The notes below the pieces were generated by a model. The model had not been told where the DNA came from and searched no databases. It saw nothing but the letters and a program-made list of their open reading frames with translations. Below, piece after piece: positions 6,470 through 6,630 of a stretch of DNA of 6,630 nucleotides. How positions within the stretch are numbered: the first letter of the stretch is position 1; each line of letters opens with the position of its first letter. Source of the DNA: Treponema sp. (GTDB taxonomy: Bacteria > Spirochaetota > Spirochaetia > Treponematales > Breznakiellaceae); NCBI GenBank assembly GCA_031254175.1, contig JAIRUY010000156.1, positions 1 to 6,630 of the forward strand, written 5' to 3'. Both the position numbers and the translations under genes were made by a program.

Positions 6470-6630
6470 ATGATTATAGCTTCAATAGATATACAAAACG
6501 GTAAAGTTGTCCAGCTAAGACAAGGTGAGGAACTTGTATTGCAAAGGGAGAATCATCTTGAATTGGCGGAAGATTTCAACAGATACGGCGAAATTGCGGT
6601 AATAGACCTTGATGCCGCAATGAATAAAGG
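6470..6630 (+). CDS. hisA: HisA-like TIM-barrel protein, probable ProFAR isomerase (3' truncated by window)
   Basis: The first 53 codons are present and the frame is open to the window edge. The N-terminus MIIASIDIQNGKVVQLRQG matches the first strand and phosphate-side loop of HisA (typically IPAIDL.GK.VRL.QG). D7 sits at the catalytic aspartate of the ProFAR isomerase reaction. After a helix, VIDLDAAMNKG matches strand 2 (typically VVDLDGA..G). HisA isomerises ProFAR to PRFAR, the direct substrate of HisF, so it fits the his genes upstream. HisF is a poorer match, since it starts with a KRIIPCLDV-type sequence. The segment ELVLQRENHLELAEDFNRYGEIA is not typical of standard HisA, so a divergent HisA/HisF-related subgroup, or a fusion with another his enzyme further on, is possible. 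No Shine-Dalgarno site precedes the ATG. The gene is divergent from the kinase gene, with 37 bp between them. Confidence 0.75.
   Translation, partial: MIIASIDIQNGKVVQLRQGEELVLQRENHLELAEDFNRYGEIAVIDLDAAMNK

Noticed and set aside
6468..6479. CTATGATTATAG, an imperfect palindrome over the HisA-like start codon, as an operator
   Set aside because: It is short, AT-rich and imperfect, with no second copy at the other promoters; it may also reflect a second weak minus-strand TATAAT. Too little to call a site.

Overview
The window looks like chromosome from a spirochaete, most likely a Treponema-like host-associated bacterium. This is inferred from protein flavour (the CarD, HisG and HisA-like sequences) and gene arrangement, not from a marker gene, so treat it as moderate. 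It is ordinary core-metabolism DNA with moderate GC. I see no mobile element, CRISPR array, tRNA or rRNA.

Layout. Positions 3-296 hold the 3' end of a CarD/CdnL-type RNA polymerase-binding regulator. It is followed on the same strand by ispD (321-1046, isoprenoid precursor synthesis). Three histidine biosynthesis genes then run in the same direction: hisG (1071-1922, first step), hisB (1956-2621, imidazoleglycerol-phosphate dehydratase) and hisF (2632-3447, cyclase subunit). A 989-residue soluble hybrid sensor histidine kinase (6432-3463, minus strand) converges on hisF with only 15 bp between them. Divergent from the kinase, after a 37-bp gap, begins a HisA-like TIM-barrel gene (6470 to the window edge). 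The his genes thus flank a kinase gene on the opposite strand.

How the genes relate. HisG, HisB, HisF and the HisA-like protein belong to one pathway, from PRPP + ATP to histidinol phosphate. HisH, the glutaminase partner of HisF, is not in the window, nor are hisI/E, hisC and hisD. The kinase has two PAS domains, a GAF domain, a HisKA/HATPase core and two receiver domains. The first receiver has lost its acidic pair and the second is intact. It has no membrane segment, so it should sense an intracellular signal, and no cognate output gene is visible.

Most interesting signal. ispD, hisB and hisF have clear Shine-Dalgarno sites. hisG and the kinase gene have none. Instead each has a good -10 box placed so that transcription would start on the A of the ATG, which predicts leaderless mRNAs. 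The HisA-like gene may be similar, with weaker evidence. In the 37-bp kinase/HisA-like gap the two divergent promoters overlap almost completely, so polymerase could probably occupy only one at a time.

I found no strong evidence for an entirely new system. There is no gene-free stretch longer than 40 bp.
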